A stretch of 64,000 nt of DNA from Paenibacillus sp. YPG26 (GTDB taxonomy: Bacteria > Bacillota > Bacilli > Paenibacillales > Paenibacillaceae). Location of the stretch: the NCBI RefSeq assembly GCF_023704175.1, contig NZ_CP084530.1, positions 616,501 through 680,500 on the forward strand, given 5' to 3'. Positions 51,722 to 59,485 of this stretch are shown here, piece after piece; the stretch's first letter is position 1, and every line of letters starts with the position of its first letter. Position numbers and translations under genes: made by a program. The notes under the pieces are model-generated. The model was not told where the DNA came from. It was given only the letters and a program-made list of their open reading frames with translations, and did not search any database.

Positions 51722-51745
51722 AGCACTCGAGAGAGTGCTTTTTTA
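51722..51745 (+). terminator. rho-independent terminator of the peptide gene
   Basis: A 7-bp stem AGCACTC/GAGTGCT with a GAGA loop, followed by six T. It makes the peptide gene a separate short transcript. Confidence 0.9.
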
Positions 51746-51947
51746 ATTTCATAGACATTAAGCCGGATGGAATGACTGTAGAATTATCAGGTGCAACCGA
51801 TAGATACAGATATATAGTGCTTGATATGCAGGTCGTTCGCAGCTGGATAATTCCGACATAAATCCTGATTTTTTGTTTTTGAAAAATATGTTTTTTTGGC
51901 ATCATGGGGTATGATAAGCTGGTAATGATAGGAGAGAAGGTGAGAAT

Positions 51948-52166
51948 ATGGCATCCAAGGCTTATCAACCGCATGAACGACCTAATAAAGGCAGCAGAGT
52001 AAATGAAGAACTTCTTACGATTATAGAGAGTCTTAGATACGAACTGGCGGCTATGGCTGGAGAACAGGATTTCACCAATCCCCATGTTCTGGAGCTCAGC
52101 CAGCGGCTGGACAAATATATCGTTATGGCACAACACCAAATGGTCAGCGGTTATGCAGTGGAGTAG
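51948..52166 (+). CDS. Spo0E-family aspartyl-phosphate phosphatase
   Basis: A 72-residue helical hairpin protein with the Spo0E signature SQRLDKYI (from Ser51), in which Asp55 is the catalytic-site residue. Such proteins dephosphorylate Spo0A~P and delay sporulation. Residues 1-18 are a polar extension. AGGAGAGAAGGTGAG precedes the ATG. It lies 240 bases downstream of the peptide gene, with no terminator-free path, so it has its own promoter. Functional coupling to the quorum system is only a positional inference. Confidence 0.87.
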   Translation: MASKAYQPHERPNKGSRVNEELLTIIESLRYELAAMAGEQDFTNPHVLELSQRLDKYIVMAQHQMVSGYAVE

Positions 52167-52197
52167 ATTATGGCTAATTGCCTGTGTAAAATAACAT

Positions 52198-52240
52198 AAG
52201 CCGCCTTAGCTTGAATCTGACAAGCATAAGGCGGCTTTAA
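52198..52240. terminator. terminator between convergent genes
   Basis: AAGCCGCCTTA...GCTTG pairs with CAAGC...TAAGGCGGCTT around a 7-base loop, followed by TTAAGG. It separates the Spo0E-like gene from the convergent hydrolase gene. Confidence 0.8.
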
Positions 52241-52255
52241 GGCGTTCGGGTATTC

Positions 52256-53242
52256 TTAGTGCTGCGGCGCAGAAGTAATAGAGATGCCGGACTGGGTGGG
52301 CTGACCCGCGTCTATCCTTGAAGTAGAGCCTTCAAGAACTCCATCTATGAAAGCGTGCACCTTCCTGGTGTAGCCTTCGGGGTCCACTCCGTAGGCTTTG
52401 GCATGCTTGGCCCCGTCAATGATTAGCAGATCCCTGATTCCAGACTTGGCATCATACATATCCCTGCTCATACGGGTAGGTACATAAGTATCCGCCGAGC
52501 CATGAATGAACAACACGGGCAAGAGACTCTGCCGAACCGCCCGGATAGGGCTGACCTGGTCAAGTCGGAACCCCGCCTTGCGTTCAAGGCGCTTATCAAT
52601 GAGAGACATGAGAGGAAACGCGGGCAGCTTGTTCAGAACCGTCAGTTGATAACGGATTAACTCGGTCAGATCGGAATAAGGGCAGTCGGCAATCACAAAT
52701 TGGACGTTCGGATGGGCGATGCTCAAGTATTCCAGAACTGTTCCACCCCCCATAGACTGACCATGAAGTCCAATCAGGACATCCTCTCCGTAATGTTCGC
52801 GAACCCAGCCCACCCATACTTCGATATCATATTTCTCTTGGAAGCCGTAGGTGGTATAACGGCCTTGGCTTCTGCCGTGGCGGCGCTGATCCACAAGCAG
52901 AACGTTAAATTCCTTGTCCTCGAACATGCCTGCGAATTGAGAGGATACCTCTAAGGCCCCCGTATATCCATGTACGATGATAGCCCAGCGTGGGGAGCCT
53001 GGGTGGGATTCCAGCACATGTCCCCTTAACAGCAGGCCATCGCGTGAGGTAACGCTAACTTCCTTTTTGATCAGAGCTTCAAATTTCTCACGGGAGAACA
53101 CTCCTGTCTTCTCCATAAATTTGAACCGCCCTTCGTACGTCTGCGGCCGCATTTGCGTAATCTGACGGAAGCCATACCGGGTGAGACCGCTCAGGGTAAG
53201 CAAGATAATGAGTACTACAATAATCACAACGGTGTATGTCAT
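52256..53242 (-). CDS. membrane-anchored alpha/beta hydrolase
   Basis: A 328-residue protein: one N-terminal membrane helix (about 3-20), then an alpha/beta hydrolase fold. The nucleophile elbow is GLHGQSMGGG, the acid is in HGSADTYVPT, and the base in DGAKHAKAY. The oxyanion-hole segment is VHGYTGALEV. It resembles the YqkD-type family of Bacillus hydrolases. The substrate is unknown; the active site lies outside or at the membrane depending on topology. GGAGG lies upstream of the ATG. Confidence 0.87.
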   Translation of the reverse strand: MTYTVVIIVVLIILLTLSGLTRYGFRQITQMRPQTYEGRFKFMEKTGVFSREKFEALIKKEVSVTSRDGLLLRGHVLESHPGSPRWAIIVHGYTGALEVSSQFAGMFEDKEFNVLLVDQRRHGRSQGRYTTYGFQEKYDIEVWVGWVREHYGEDVLIGLHGQSMGGGTVLEYLSIAHPNVQFVIADCPYSDLTELIRYQLTVLNKLPAFPLMSLIDKRLERKAGFRLDQVSPIRAVRQSLLPVLFIHGSADTYVPTRMSRDMYDAKSGIRDLLIIDGAKHAKAYGVDPEGYTRKVHAFIDGVLEGSTSRIDAGQPTQSGISITSAPQH

Positions 53243-53404
53243 GAGAGAGATTCCTCCAAACCTGGTTCTTAATGCTTATATTATCACCGAAATGTTAGCT
53301 GGAATATCGTCTCTGTAAAATTGTTGTCAAGACTTTGACGAGAACGGAGTAAGTATGGTTACCTAGGTTAAGTGGTTAGAACTGCTCAAGGAGGAGTGGA
53401 CAGA

Positions 53405-53983
53405 ATGTACAGATGCGGGGGAGTCATTCCTGAGCTTCATAGCAGCCGCCTGCGGCTTAGAAGGCTGGAGGATAGTGACGCGGCACAGCTCTTCAAGTAT
53501 TGGGGGGATGACGAGGTCGTCAGGTATCTGAACATGTCCAGACTGGAAACAGTACAGGATACGCTGGATATGATTAACTTGCTTAATGGCTTGTCCGAGA
53601 GCGAAGATACCCTGAGGTGGGGCATTGAGCTGAAGGAAACCGGCGTTCTGGTCGGCAGCTGCGGATTCAATGTATGGCAGCTGGCCGGAGCCAACCGGGG
53701 GGAGATCGGCTACGATCTTGGGGTAGATTACTGGGGCAGAGGTTATATGCCGGAGGCTCTGCTCACCCTTATGGAATTCGGCTTTTCTGTGATGGGGCTT
53801 AACCGGATTGAAGCGCTTGTGCTGCCGGAGAACAGCGCCTCAAGAAGGATGCTGAACAAGCTTGGATTTCAAGAAGAGGGGCTGCTGCGGGAGTATCAGC
53901 AGAATGAACAGGCTGAAGGGTATATTGATCTGTATTTATATGCGCTTTTGAAAAGGGAATTTGTGCAGAGGAGCGTGACATAG
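53405..53983 (+). CDS. GNAT acetyltransferase (RimJ/RimL-like)
   Basis: A 192-residue N-acetyltransferase of the RimJ/L type: LHSSRLRLRRLEDSDAAQLF start, GEIGYDLGVDYWGRGYMPEAL (acetyl-CoA loop), and NRIEALVLPENSASRRMLNKLGF. It acetylates an N terminus or small amine. AAGGAGGAG is seven bases before ATG 53405. It overlaps the EcfT gene by one base (stop/GTG), so the two are coupled, an odd partnership. Confidence 0.88.
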   Translation: MYRCGGVIPELHSSRLRLRRLEDSDAAQLFKYWGDDEVVRYLNMSRLETVQDTLDMINLLNGLSESEDTLRWGIELKETGVLVGSCGFNVWQLAGANRGEIGYDLGVDYWGRGYMPEALLTLMEFGFSVMGLNRIEALVLPENSASRRMLNKLGFQEEGLLREYQQNEQAEGYIDLYLYALLKREFVQRSVT

Positions 53984-54744
53984 TGAGCGGCAGAACTACA
54001 AAATTAAAGGGACGCTTCGTTCTTCAGGGGTTCGATCCTCTAAGCAAGCTGGTTGCTCTGATCTGTCTTGCTGCACTCGCGATGCACTGGGAGAATCCGC
54101 TTCCGCTGGCATTAATGCTTGTGTTCCTGGCAGGCGCAGCGTGCTTCGGAGCTGGGATGACGCTTGGGGCACTGAGGCAGAGAATGGCTTTTATCGGCGG
54201 ATTCAGTCTGCCTCTATTCCTGTTGACCACACTTGCGGCCCCGGGCGGCAGGGTGCTTGGGTCGATCGGACCTCTGGAGCTGACTACAGGAGGGCTGTAC
54301 GATGGTGGTGCGGCCGCACTTCGGATGTGCTGTCTGTTCCTTTCTTCGCTGGTCTACATTGCTTCCACCGATCCCGGAGACTTCGTGATAATGGTGGTAC
54401 AGAAGCTGAAGATTCCGTATCGGCTGGCGTTCGGGGTATCGATTGCGCTGACATTCCTTCCCCTGCTAGAGCAGGAAGGCAGAGCAGCCGCCGCAGCCCG
54501 GGAGATTCGGGGTGGCCGCCCAGTGCGGGGAGTCCGAGGACGGGTACAGCGGATCAAGAGTCATGTGGCTGCCATGTTCACTGCTGCGATTAGACGGATC
54601 CAGCAGACGGCGGGAGCCATGGAGTCCAAGGGGTTCGGAGCCTACCCCGGCAGAACCTTCCTCAGAGAGGTGCCGCTTCAGATGAAGGGGCTGCTCATGA
54701 TGCTGGCAAGTGTGATAGTCACCGCCTGCATGTGGGTCCTGTAG
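53983..54744 (+). CDS. ECF transporter T component (CbiQ/YkoC-like)
   Basis: A 253-residue EcfT membrane protein with an N-terminal LDPLSKL-type motif (FDPLSKLVAL), four to five helices and two cytoplasmic coupling motifs AAREIRGGR and AMESKGFG that dock the A subunits. It starts with GTG right at the GNAT stop. With the S and fused A components downstream it forms an energy-coupling-factor vitamin transporter. Confidence 0.87.
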   Translation: MSGRTTKLKGRFVLQGFDPLSKLVALICLAALAMHWENPLPLALMLVFLAGAACFGAGMTLGALRQRMAFIGGFSLPLFLLTTLAAPGGRVLGSIGPLELTTGGLYDGGAAALRMCCLFLSSLVYIASTDPGDFVIMVVQKLKIPYRLAFGVSIALTFLPLLEQEGRAAAAAREIRGGRPVRGVRGRVQRIKSHVAAMFTAAIRRIQQTAGAMESKGFGAYPGRTFLREVPLQMKGLLMMLASVIVTACMWVL

Positions 54745-54778
54745 AGGGCTGGACGGCCGATAGAATTATAAATAGGAC

Positions 54779-54826
54779 TTGACGCAGGATAATTGTTAAC
54801 CTAAATTAATATTGTTAGTTGACAAT
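54779..54826 (+). promoter_or_regulatory. promoter with BirA-like (biotin) operator
   Basis: TTGACG (54779) - 17 bp - TAAATT (54802) is a likely promoter. TTGTTAACC (54793-54801) and AGTTGACAA (54817-54825), 15 bases apart, form a degenerate TTGTTAACC-N15-GGTTAACAA palindrome of the type BirA binds, with two mismatches in the second arm. It overlaps the -10. No THI-box (TPP) word is present. Confidence 0.45.
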
Positions 54827-54842
54827 AGAAAGGGAGATCAAG

Positions 54843-55436
54843 ATGGCAAGTTCCAGAAGAAGCATGGTTGCTTCATTCTCAACCATGGAAATTGTACTTA
54901 TGGCCATGCTGGCCACAGCCAATGCGGTGATGACGACATACATATCACCCGTCAATCAGGCGCTCAATACGTTGGGAGGGCCGATTGCCACATCATCCAT
55001 AACCGGAATATATATGATCTATGGACTCCTCGCTTATTATATTATCCGTAAGCCCGGAACAGCGGTTATTACCTACGGGATTGGCGGCGTGGTACAAGCT
55101 TTCATGGGCACGGCTTACGGTATAGCTTCCTGCTTCGTCGCCGCGGCATGCTACATGGTGATTGCCGAGCTTGTATTTGCAGTCGTCCGCTACCGCAAGT
55201 GGAGTCTGACGGTTCTAATGATAGCCGGAGGAGCCATGGTGCCAATCTGGTTCTTCTTCGCAGCGAACATGTTCGGCTATACCAAGTGGGGAACTCCGGT
55301 CCTGCTTATTGCGCTTGGGGTAAGGATTCTGAGTGGGATTCTGCTGTGCGGCCTTCTTACTAAAGTTCTGGGAGAAGCTCTTGTCAGAACCCAGCTGCTG
55401 AGACGCTTCGCGATCAGCCGGGGACAGGAAGCCTAG
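54843..55436 (+). CDS. ECF transporter S component (YkoE-like)
   Basis: A 197-residue membrane protein of six helices resembling YkoE, the thiamine-precursor substrate-specific unit. Matching features are METVLMA-type start (STMEIVLMAMLA), GPI...GIY, AYYIIRKPGTAVIT and LGVRILSGILLCGLL. The ATG at 54843 has AAAGGGAG upstream. The usual partner YkoF is absent. The operator upstream looks like a biotin rather than thiamine signal, so the true substrate should be left open. Confidence 0.75.
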   Translation: MASSRRSMVASFSTMEIVLMAMLATANAVMTTYISPVNQALNTLGGPIATSSITGIYMIYGLLAYYIIRKPGTAVITYGIGGVVQAFMGTAYGIASCFVAAACYMVIAELVFAVVRYRKWSLTVLMIAGGAMVPIWFFFAANMFGYTKWGTPVLLIALGVRILSGILLCGLLTKVLGEALVRTQLLRRFAISRGQEA

Positions 55437-55439
55437 ATC

Positions 55440-57146
55440 TTGAAAGCTCCGGTGATCGAGCTGTATAACGTGACCTACACATACGAGACGGAGAACCGGC
55501 CTGTGCTGAATAACCTGTCCCTGGTTGTGGAGCCGGGTGAGTGGGTGGCTGTAACAGGGCGGAGCGGAAGCGGCAAGTCCGCACTGTGCCAGCTGCTGAA
55601 TGGATACCTTCCCCGTGCCGGAGGTGGAGAACGGCAGGGCATCGTCCGCATCGGAGGAATTGACCCGCTTGAAGCGGAGATTGCGGAGATTGCCGTGCGC
55701 ATCGGGGTTGTCTTCCAGGACCCGGATGCCCAGCTGGTGCAGGGAAGGGTGGAAGACGAGGTCGCCTTCGGCCCCGAGAATCTGTATGTTCCCGCACCCG
55801 TGATTGCCGGGCGGGTAAGCGCAGCCCTGGACGCCGTCCGGCTGACGGAGCAGCGGACAAGCTCTGTCCATGCGCTGTCCGGTGGTCAGCGGCAGCGGAC
55901 GGGCATTGCCGCGGTCCTGTCCATGCAGACACCAGTCATCGTCTTCGACGATGCGGCGTCCAGTCTGGACAGGGCTTCGCGGGAGCAGCTGCTCGCGCTG
56001 CTGCAATCGCTGCACGCGGAGGGGCGCACGCTCTTGACGGTGTCCAGCCGCGTCGATGCAATCGCAGCGGCGGCTGGGCGCCTTGTGGTGCTTGAAGGCG
56101 GGGCCGTTGCCTTGGACGGCCCCGCGGCAGAGCTTGTGCGCACCGGGCGGGATCGCCTGGCGCAGCTCGGCGTGCTGCCCCGCGGGGCGGGCCCGGGCGG
56201 CGCACAGCCAGCCGCACAGCCGAGCGCTGCGCCAGCCGCTGCGCCGGCGGCGCTGCCGCGGGGCGCGGGCCCGGACGGCGCACAGCCAGCCGCGCAGCCG
56301 GGCGCTGCCCGAGGCGCTGCGCAGGCGGCGCTGCCGCGGGGCGCGGGCCCGGACGGCGCACAGCCAGCCGCGCAGCCGAGTGCTGCCCGAGGCGCTGGGC
56401 CGATGGCGCGGCCCCGCACAAGCCTGCGCGGCGCGCTTGCCGCTTCGGGCCAAGGCGAGCCGCCGCTGCTTGAGCTGCGGAACCTCACGTTCCGCTATCC
56501 AGGCAGCGCCGCCGCTGTGCTCCGCGGCATCAACCTGTCGCTGCGCCCGGGGGAGTGGGCGCTGATCTGCGGGGAGAATGGCTCCGGCAAGACGACAATG
56601 TCGCAGCTGCTGATGAACCTTCTCCCCATGCCCCGGGGCTTCTTTTACTGGGAAGGCAAGGAAGCCTCACGCATGAAGACCTATGAGCTGGCGGAGCAGA
56701 TCGGTTATCTGTTCCAGGAGCCGGAGCACCAATTCGTTGCCTCGAACGTATTGGATGAGATACTGTTCGGACCCGCACGGGACCTGTCGCTTGAACCGGG
56801 AGCTTCGGTTCCCGAAGAAGTGAGGCTGCGGGCGGAGCGGCTCCTTGAAGCCGCCGGACTCAGCGGGAGACTGGATGCCTCCCCTTATCTGCTAAGCGGG
56901 GGAGAGAAGCGCCTGCTGGGTGCTGCAGCCCAGTTCATGTCCCCCAAGAAGCTGTATATTCTGGACGAGCCCACAGCAGGCACCGATTACGCTGGAACAG
57001 AGCTGTTGATTAATCTGTGCAGGGCAGCCTCGGGGGAAGGTGCGGCGCTTCTGATCATCACCCATGAACCTGAACGTTTTGAAGATGAGGCGGATACCCT
57101 GTTCACCCTGGATCAGGGTGAGATAAGCAGATCATCCATAAGCTAG
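55440..57146 (+). CDS. ECF transporter fused A-A ATPase (YkoD-like)
   Basis: A 568-residue protein with two ABC ATPase domains. The first (about 1-240) has Walker A GRSGSGKSA, signature LSGGQRQRTG, Walker B VIVFDDAASSLDRA with Asp-Asp in place of Asp-Glu. The second (about 340-568) has GENGSGKTT, LSGGEKRLLG and LYILDEPTAGTD with the proper Glu. Between them is a linker with three 26-residue Ala/Pro/Gly repeats. Asp in place of the first catalytic Glu suggests one degenerate site. The start is TTG 55440 with AGGAAG upstream. It ends the ECF operon. Confidence 0.9.
   Translation: MKAPVIELYNVTYTYETENRPVLNNLSLVVEPGEWVAVTGRSGSGKSALCQLLNGYLPRAGGGERQGIVRIGGIDPLEAEIAEIAVRIGVVFQDPDAQLVQGRVEDEVAFGPENLYVPAPVIAGRVSAALDAVRLTEQRTSSVHALSGGQRQRTGIAAVLSMQTPVIVFDDAASSLDRASREQLLALLQSLHAEGRTLLTVSSRVDAIAAAAGRLVVLEGGAVALDGPAAELVRTGRDRLAQLGVLPRGAGPGGAQPAAQPSAAPAAAPAALPRGAGPDGAQPAAQPGAARGAAQAALPRGAGPDGAQPAAQPSAARGAGPMARPRTSLRGALAASGQGEPPLLELRNLTFRYPGSAAAVLRGINLSLRPGEWALICGENGSGKTTMSQLLMNLLPMPRGFFYWEGKEASRMKTYELAEQIGYLFQEPEHQFVASNVLDEILFGPARDLSLEPGASVPEEVRLRAERLLEAAGLSGRLDASPYLLSGGEKRLLGAAAQFMSPKKLYILDEPTAGTDYAGTELLINLCRAASGEGAALLIITHEPERFEDEADTLFTLDQGEISRSSIS
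56175..56408 (+). repeat. 78-bp GC-rich coding tandem repeat, 3 units
   Basis: Three 78-bp units begin at 56175, 56253 and 56331, each encoding LPRGAGP[G/D]GAQPAAQP plus an Ala-rich tail. They form the flexible linker between the two ATPase domains. GC reaches roughly 80% here, far above the rest of the window. Units 2 and 3 are almost identical, which points to recent expansion. Confidence 0.9.
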
Positions 57147-57180
57147 CTGTCCGAAGGGATACCCTTCGGGCGGCTTTTTT
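57145..57180 (+). terminator. rho-independent terminator of the ECF operon
   Basis: GCTGTCCGAAGGG/CCCTTCGGGCGGC stem with a short loop, followed by six T. Confidence 0.88.
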
Positions 57181-57361
57181 GTCGTTCGGATTTATGGACT
57201 TCCTTTGGGCAGAGGTTTATAATTACATTTTGCAAATTGTTAACACAGCATCGTCTACAATGCTAAGACTAAAGAATTACCCAGAGCAACAGTGTGAAAT
57301 GATTCTGGAGAAGCGTGTAAATCATCATTTCAATCAACATAGAAGGGTAGGTCATATTCAC

Positions 57362-58864
57362 GTGCAGTCCTCTTTGAAGCGAAACTATATTTTGGCCGGC
57401 CTCCTGCTGTCAACCTTTCTTGCAGCTATCGAAGGCACGGTGATCGGGCCCGCGGGACCGAGAATTGTTGGTGACCTTGGCGGGGCCCAGCTGCTCAGCT
57501 GGGTGTTCACCGCCTATTTGCTAACGATGTCTGTGGCAACGCCGATCTTTGGCAAGATCAGTGATCTGTTCGGACGGAAGCTGGTATTTATCATCGGCTC
57601 GGTACTGTTCCTGGGTGGATCCCTGCTGTGCGGATTTGCTGGAAGTATGGAGCAGCTGATCATCTTCCGGGCAATCCAAGGGATCGGAGCCGGCGGGCTG
57701 ATTCCGGTAACCTTTACCATCATTGGAGACATCTATTCCATAGAGGAACGTTCCAAGGTGCAGGGCTATGTCAGCTCGGTATGGGGGATTTCTTCCCTGG
57801 TTGGACCTCTGCTCGGCGGGTATGTGGTGGACTCCTTGAATTGGAGATGGGTGTTCGGCTTCAATATTCCGTTCGGCCTGCTCTCCGTTGTCTTCATTAT
57901 CAAATATTTGAAGGAGAACATAGAGAGAAAAAAGGTCAAGATCGACTATGCCGGCGCCGTGACTTTTACGATCGGGGTAGCCGCCCTGCTGTTCGGGCTT
58001 GCGGCAGGCGGACAGTATTTTGCCTGGAATTCACCTGAACTTCTGGTTATTCTTCTGGTTGCCGTTATCGCTCTGGTGTTGTTCTTCCTTGTGGAAAAGA
58101 AAGCCGAGGAGCCGCTCGTACCCCTCAAGCTGTTCCGCTATAGAGACATCGCCTTCTCTAATATTGCGAGCCTGCTGACCAGTGCTCTGCTGATCGGACT
58201 CACCTCCTATTTTCCGTTATGGGTACAGGGGGTTCTTGGCAAGAGCGCGACCCAGTCGGGTCTGCTGCTTGCACCGATGTCCGTGGCCTGGCTTATCGGA
58301 TCGGTGATCGGAGGCCGCTTGATCGTCAGACATGGCTCGCGCCTGATCTCGTTGATCGGACTGCTATTCGTATTGGTTGGCGCGGGCGGCATGGCATGGA
58401 TTACGGACGAGACTCCGCAATACCTGCTGATGGTATGGAATGCGCTCTACGGGCTTGGATTTGGCTTCTCGTTCACCGTATTTACAATCATCGCCCAATC
58501 TTCTGTGGGCTTCAATCTAAGGGGCGCATCCACCGCGCTGAATTCGTTCGTGAGGTCGCTCGGCCAGACAATTGGAGTTGCTGTATTCGGGGTATTGCTT
58601 AACCAGCATATTTCCAGTGCGGCTGAAGCAAGCCGCAGACAGGGAACCGCCGTGACCCAGGACGATATCAACAAGCTGTTATCCCCAGAGAAGATCGCTG
58701 ATCTGCCGAAGGAGTTGTGGAATACACTTCGTCATTTCCTGGAGGGCGGTCTCCAGCTTCTCTTCATCATTATGGCTGTGATTGCCCTGTTTGGTACGCT
58801 GAGCGTGCTTGGTCTGCGGAACAAGCCCCCAGGTACAGAGGAGACGAGCCGGGATCAAGCTTAA
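57362..58864 (+). CDS. MFS drug exporter (DHA2/EmrB type)
   Basis: A 500-residue exporter with 14 membrane helices. It has the DHA2 motifs LDVTIVGPA-like LAAIEGTVIGPAGPRIV in helix 1, the A motif GKISDLFGRKLVF, and the drug-antiporter C motif GPLLGGYVV. The start is GTG 57362, nine bases after AAGGGTAGGT; a frame open to 57179 would add a polar N terminus unlike the family. It expels lipophilic drugs or acids using H+. The regulator is not adjacent. Confidence 0.9.
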   Translation: MQSSLKRNYILAGLLLSTFLAAIEGTVIGPAGPRIVGDLGGAQLLSWVFTAYLLTMSVATPIFGKISDLFGRKLVFIIGSVLFLGGSLLCGFAGSMEQLIIFRAIQGIGAGGLIPVTFTIIGDIYSIEERSKVQGYVSSVWGISSLVGPLLGGYVVDSLNWRWVFGFNIPFGLLSVVFIIKYLKENIERKKVKIDYAGAVTFTIGVAALLFGLAAGGQYFAWNSPELLVILLVAVIALVLFFLVEKKAEEPLVPLKLFRYRDIAFSNIASLLTSALLIGLTSYFPLWVQGVLGKSATQSGLLLAPMSVAWLIGSVIGGRLIVRHGSRLISLIGLLFVLVGAGGMAWITDETPQYLLMVWNALYGLGFGFSFTVFTIIAQSSVGFNLRGASTALNSFVRSLGQTIGVAVFGVLLNQHISSAAEASRRQGTAVTQDDINKLLSPEKIADLPKELWNTLRHFLEGGLQLLFIIMAVIALFGTLSVLGLRNKPPGTEETSRDQA

Positions 58865-58981
58865 GGCTGATTATACGGCTATAGACTTGTGGGAGAGTGG
58901 CTGCGCTGGCCTTGACCGCCGGGATGAAGTATAAAAAAGGGTATGCCTCCACACCTTAACAGGTAAGGGGAGGTGTGATAG

Positions 58982-59326
58982 ATGAACGAACCGTTCAATG
59001 TGGACCAGAATATGCTGGTTAACGCCTGGCAGCAGCAGCTGCCTGAGTTCCTGAATTCGGGAGACAGCGCCCAGGTGCTTGCGGATGCCAAGGATCCTCA
59101 GAGTCTGCGGATTCATATTAATGCAGCAGGGCATCAGTTCTATTCCTTTGACTTCCAGTGTACTTACCTGGATCCTCGCGAGATTAAGGTGAGTCTTGTG
59201 GATGTGGAAAGAGCCGGGGATCATGTGGATGAGCGAAGAGATGTCATACAGGATCTCGCCGCCGATTATTCCCGCCACCTGCATGAATGCGCGCAGGCCT
59301 TGCACAGAATTACGAATCAGTCTTAG
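58982..59326 (+). CDS. conserved cytoplasmic protein, 114 aa, unknown
   Basis: A soluble acidic protein with alternating beta/alpha pattern (residues 42-75 beta-rich, then a long C-terminal helix with many His/Glu). GGGGAGGTGTGATAG lies upstream of the ATG. It is flanked by the MFS gene and a terminator, so it is probably monocistronic. I do not recognise the family. Confidence 0.65.
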   Translation: MNEPFNVDQNMLVNAWQQQLPEFLNSGDSAQVLADAKDPQSLRIHINAAGHQFYSFDFQCTYLDPREIKVSLVDVERAGDHVDERRDVIQDLAADYSRHLHECAQALHRITNQS

Positions 59327-59340
59327 ATAAGCAGAGAGGG

Positions 59341-59376
59341 AAGAGCAGGCTCCTAACCGGAGCGCTGCTCTTCTTT
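59341..59376 (+). terminator. rho-independent terminator
   Basis: AAGAGCAGGCTCC pairs with GGAGCGCTGCTCTT (one bulge) around a 5-base loop, followed by CTTTTCTTT. Confidence 0.8.
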
Positions 59377-59485
59377 TCTTTGGATTTTTTTGCGACTTTT
59401 CAGGGGTTATGCACGTTATTTTAATAAGCTGGGAATTGATTATAGTATCGTGAATACATCCACCTATAAGGAAGGAGCGGGCAGC

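Noticed and set aside
54745..54842. TPP riboswitch upstream of the YkoE-like gene
   Set aside because: The CTGAGA and ACCTGA words of the THI box are absent, and the spacer is under 100 bases.
55215..56453. A 412-codon open frame on the minus strand across the ECF genes
   Set aside because: It is antisense to well-recognised EcfS and EcfA genes and stays open mainly because of the GC-rich repeat. Its composition (Arg/Ala/Ser/His) matches no protein family.
57179..57361. An N-terminal extension of the MFS exporter to 561 residues
   Set aside because: The extra 61 residues are polar, contain no family motif, and start inside the upstream terminator; GTG 57362 has a proper ribosome-binding site.
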